DNA of 6,074 bases from Pseudomonas sp. (GTDB lineage: Bacteria; Pseudomonadota; Gammaproteobacteria; Pseudomonadales; Pseudomonadaceae), in NCBI GenBank assembly GCA_030654635.1, contig JAURXE010000537.1, positions 1 through 6,074 on the forward strand, written 5' to 3'. Below are positions 5,786 to 6,074 of the stretch, piece after piece. Position 1 is the stretch's first letter, and the number at the start of each line of letters is the position of its first letter. The notes under the pieces were generated by a model that saw only the letters and a list, made by a program, of their open reading frames with translations, had not been told where the DNA came from and searched no databases. Made by a program: the position numbers and the translations under genes.

Positions 5786-6074
5786 ATGCAAGCCCTCCCC
5801 CTTAGCGGCCCTGCACTGCTAGAGCGCTTCCTAGCGCTCGACGGCTTCCTGCTCAGCCATCAACACCTCTGGCGGCCCAAGCCCTTCACAGAGCGGCAAC
5901 CGCCGTGGGAAAGCCAACACCCCGAACTAGCAACCTGGCTGCGCAGCCGCTCACTGGCCGAGGCCGAAGCCGCCCACAACCATCCCGAATTGCTCGCCGC
6001 CCCAGCGCCCTTCGCCGCAATCGCCGCGCAAGCCATCGCCCTCGGCGCGGTAGGCGCCCTACCCAGCACAGCGC
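5786..6074 (+). CDS. N-terminal part of an unassigned protein, tentatively a SAM-dependent methyltransferase (cut by window)
   Basis: An open frame of 96 codons runs from ATG 5786 off the right edge. TAAGG (5776-5780) sits five bases before the ATG, in line with a weak ribosome binding site. The visible part has no signal peptide and no membrane segment, is rich in Ala and Leu, and contains LWRPKPF (28-34), a PPW (39-41) and the helix-like SLAEAEAAHNHPELL (59-73). These recall the N-terminus of a Pseudomonas methyltransferase family whose SAM-binding domain comes later. That is recollection, not a search result, and no catalytic motif lies inside the window. It is on the same strand as the ABC operon but 110 bp away, beyond two stem-loops, so it is probably a separate unit. 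Confidence 0.65.
   Translation, partial: MQALPLSGPALLERFLALDGFLLSHQHLWRPKPFTERQPPWESQHPELATWLRSRSLAEAEAAHNHPELLAAPAPFAAIAAQAIALGAVGALPSTA

Noticed and set aside
1..6074. Mobile elements, CRISPR arrays, tRNA or rRNA genes
   Set aside because: No spaced repeat array, transposase-like frame, terminal inverted repeats, or structural RNA signature was seen on either strand.

Overview
The window looks like chromosomal DNA from a Pseudomonas-type gammaproteobacterium. It is fairly GC-rich. Its transport proteins resemble the HisP/AotP, HisQ and HisM family closely. Its control region carries a site shaped like the direct-repeat operator of the AraC-family ArgR known from Pseudomonas aeruginosa. The species cannot be named from the sequence.

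Layout: (1) Minus strand, 2381 down to the left edge: a long open frame of 793 codons that is cut by the window. It encodes a membrane c-di-GMP enzyme with a signal peptide, a periplasmic amino-acid-binding-type domain, one transmembrane helix, and PAS, GGDEF and EAL domains. (2) 2382-2699: a 318-bp divergent control region holding the putative ArgR operator and several inverted repeats. (3) Plus strand, 2700-5675: a complete four-gene ABC uptake operon for basic or polar amino acids, in the order ATPase, periplasmic binding protein, permease Q, permease M. A perfect 11-bp stem-loop separates the binding-protein gene from the permease genes. (4) 5676-5785: two consecutive GC-rich stem-loops that probably mark the end of the operon. 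(5) 5786 to the right edge: the start of another plus-strand gene, tentatively a SAM-dependent methyltransferase.

How the parts fit: the binding protein should capture an arginine-type ligand in the periplasm, the Q/M permease pair should move it across the inner membrane, and the HisP-like ATPase should power this. The divergent enzyme carries the same class of binding fold fused to c-di-GMP synthesis and breakdown domains, so it may sense the same ligand from the periplasm. A shared ArgR-like operator between the two units suggests an arginine-responsive module that couples uptake to c-di-GMP signalling. The gene calls come from sequence motifs. The ligand, the regulator and the coupling are inferences.
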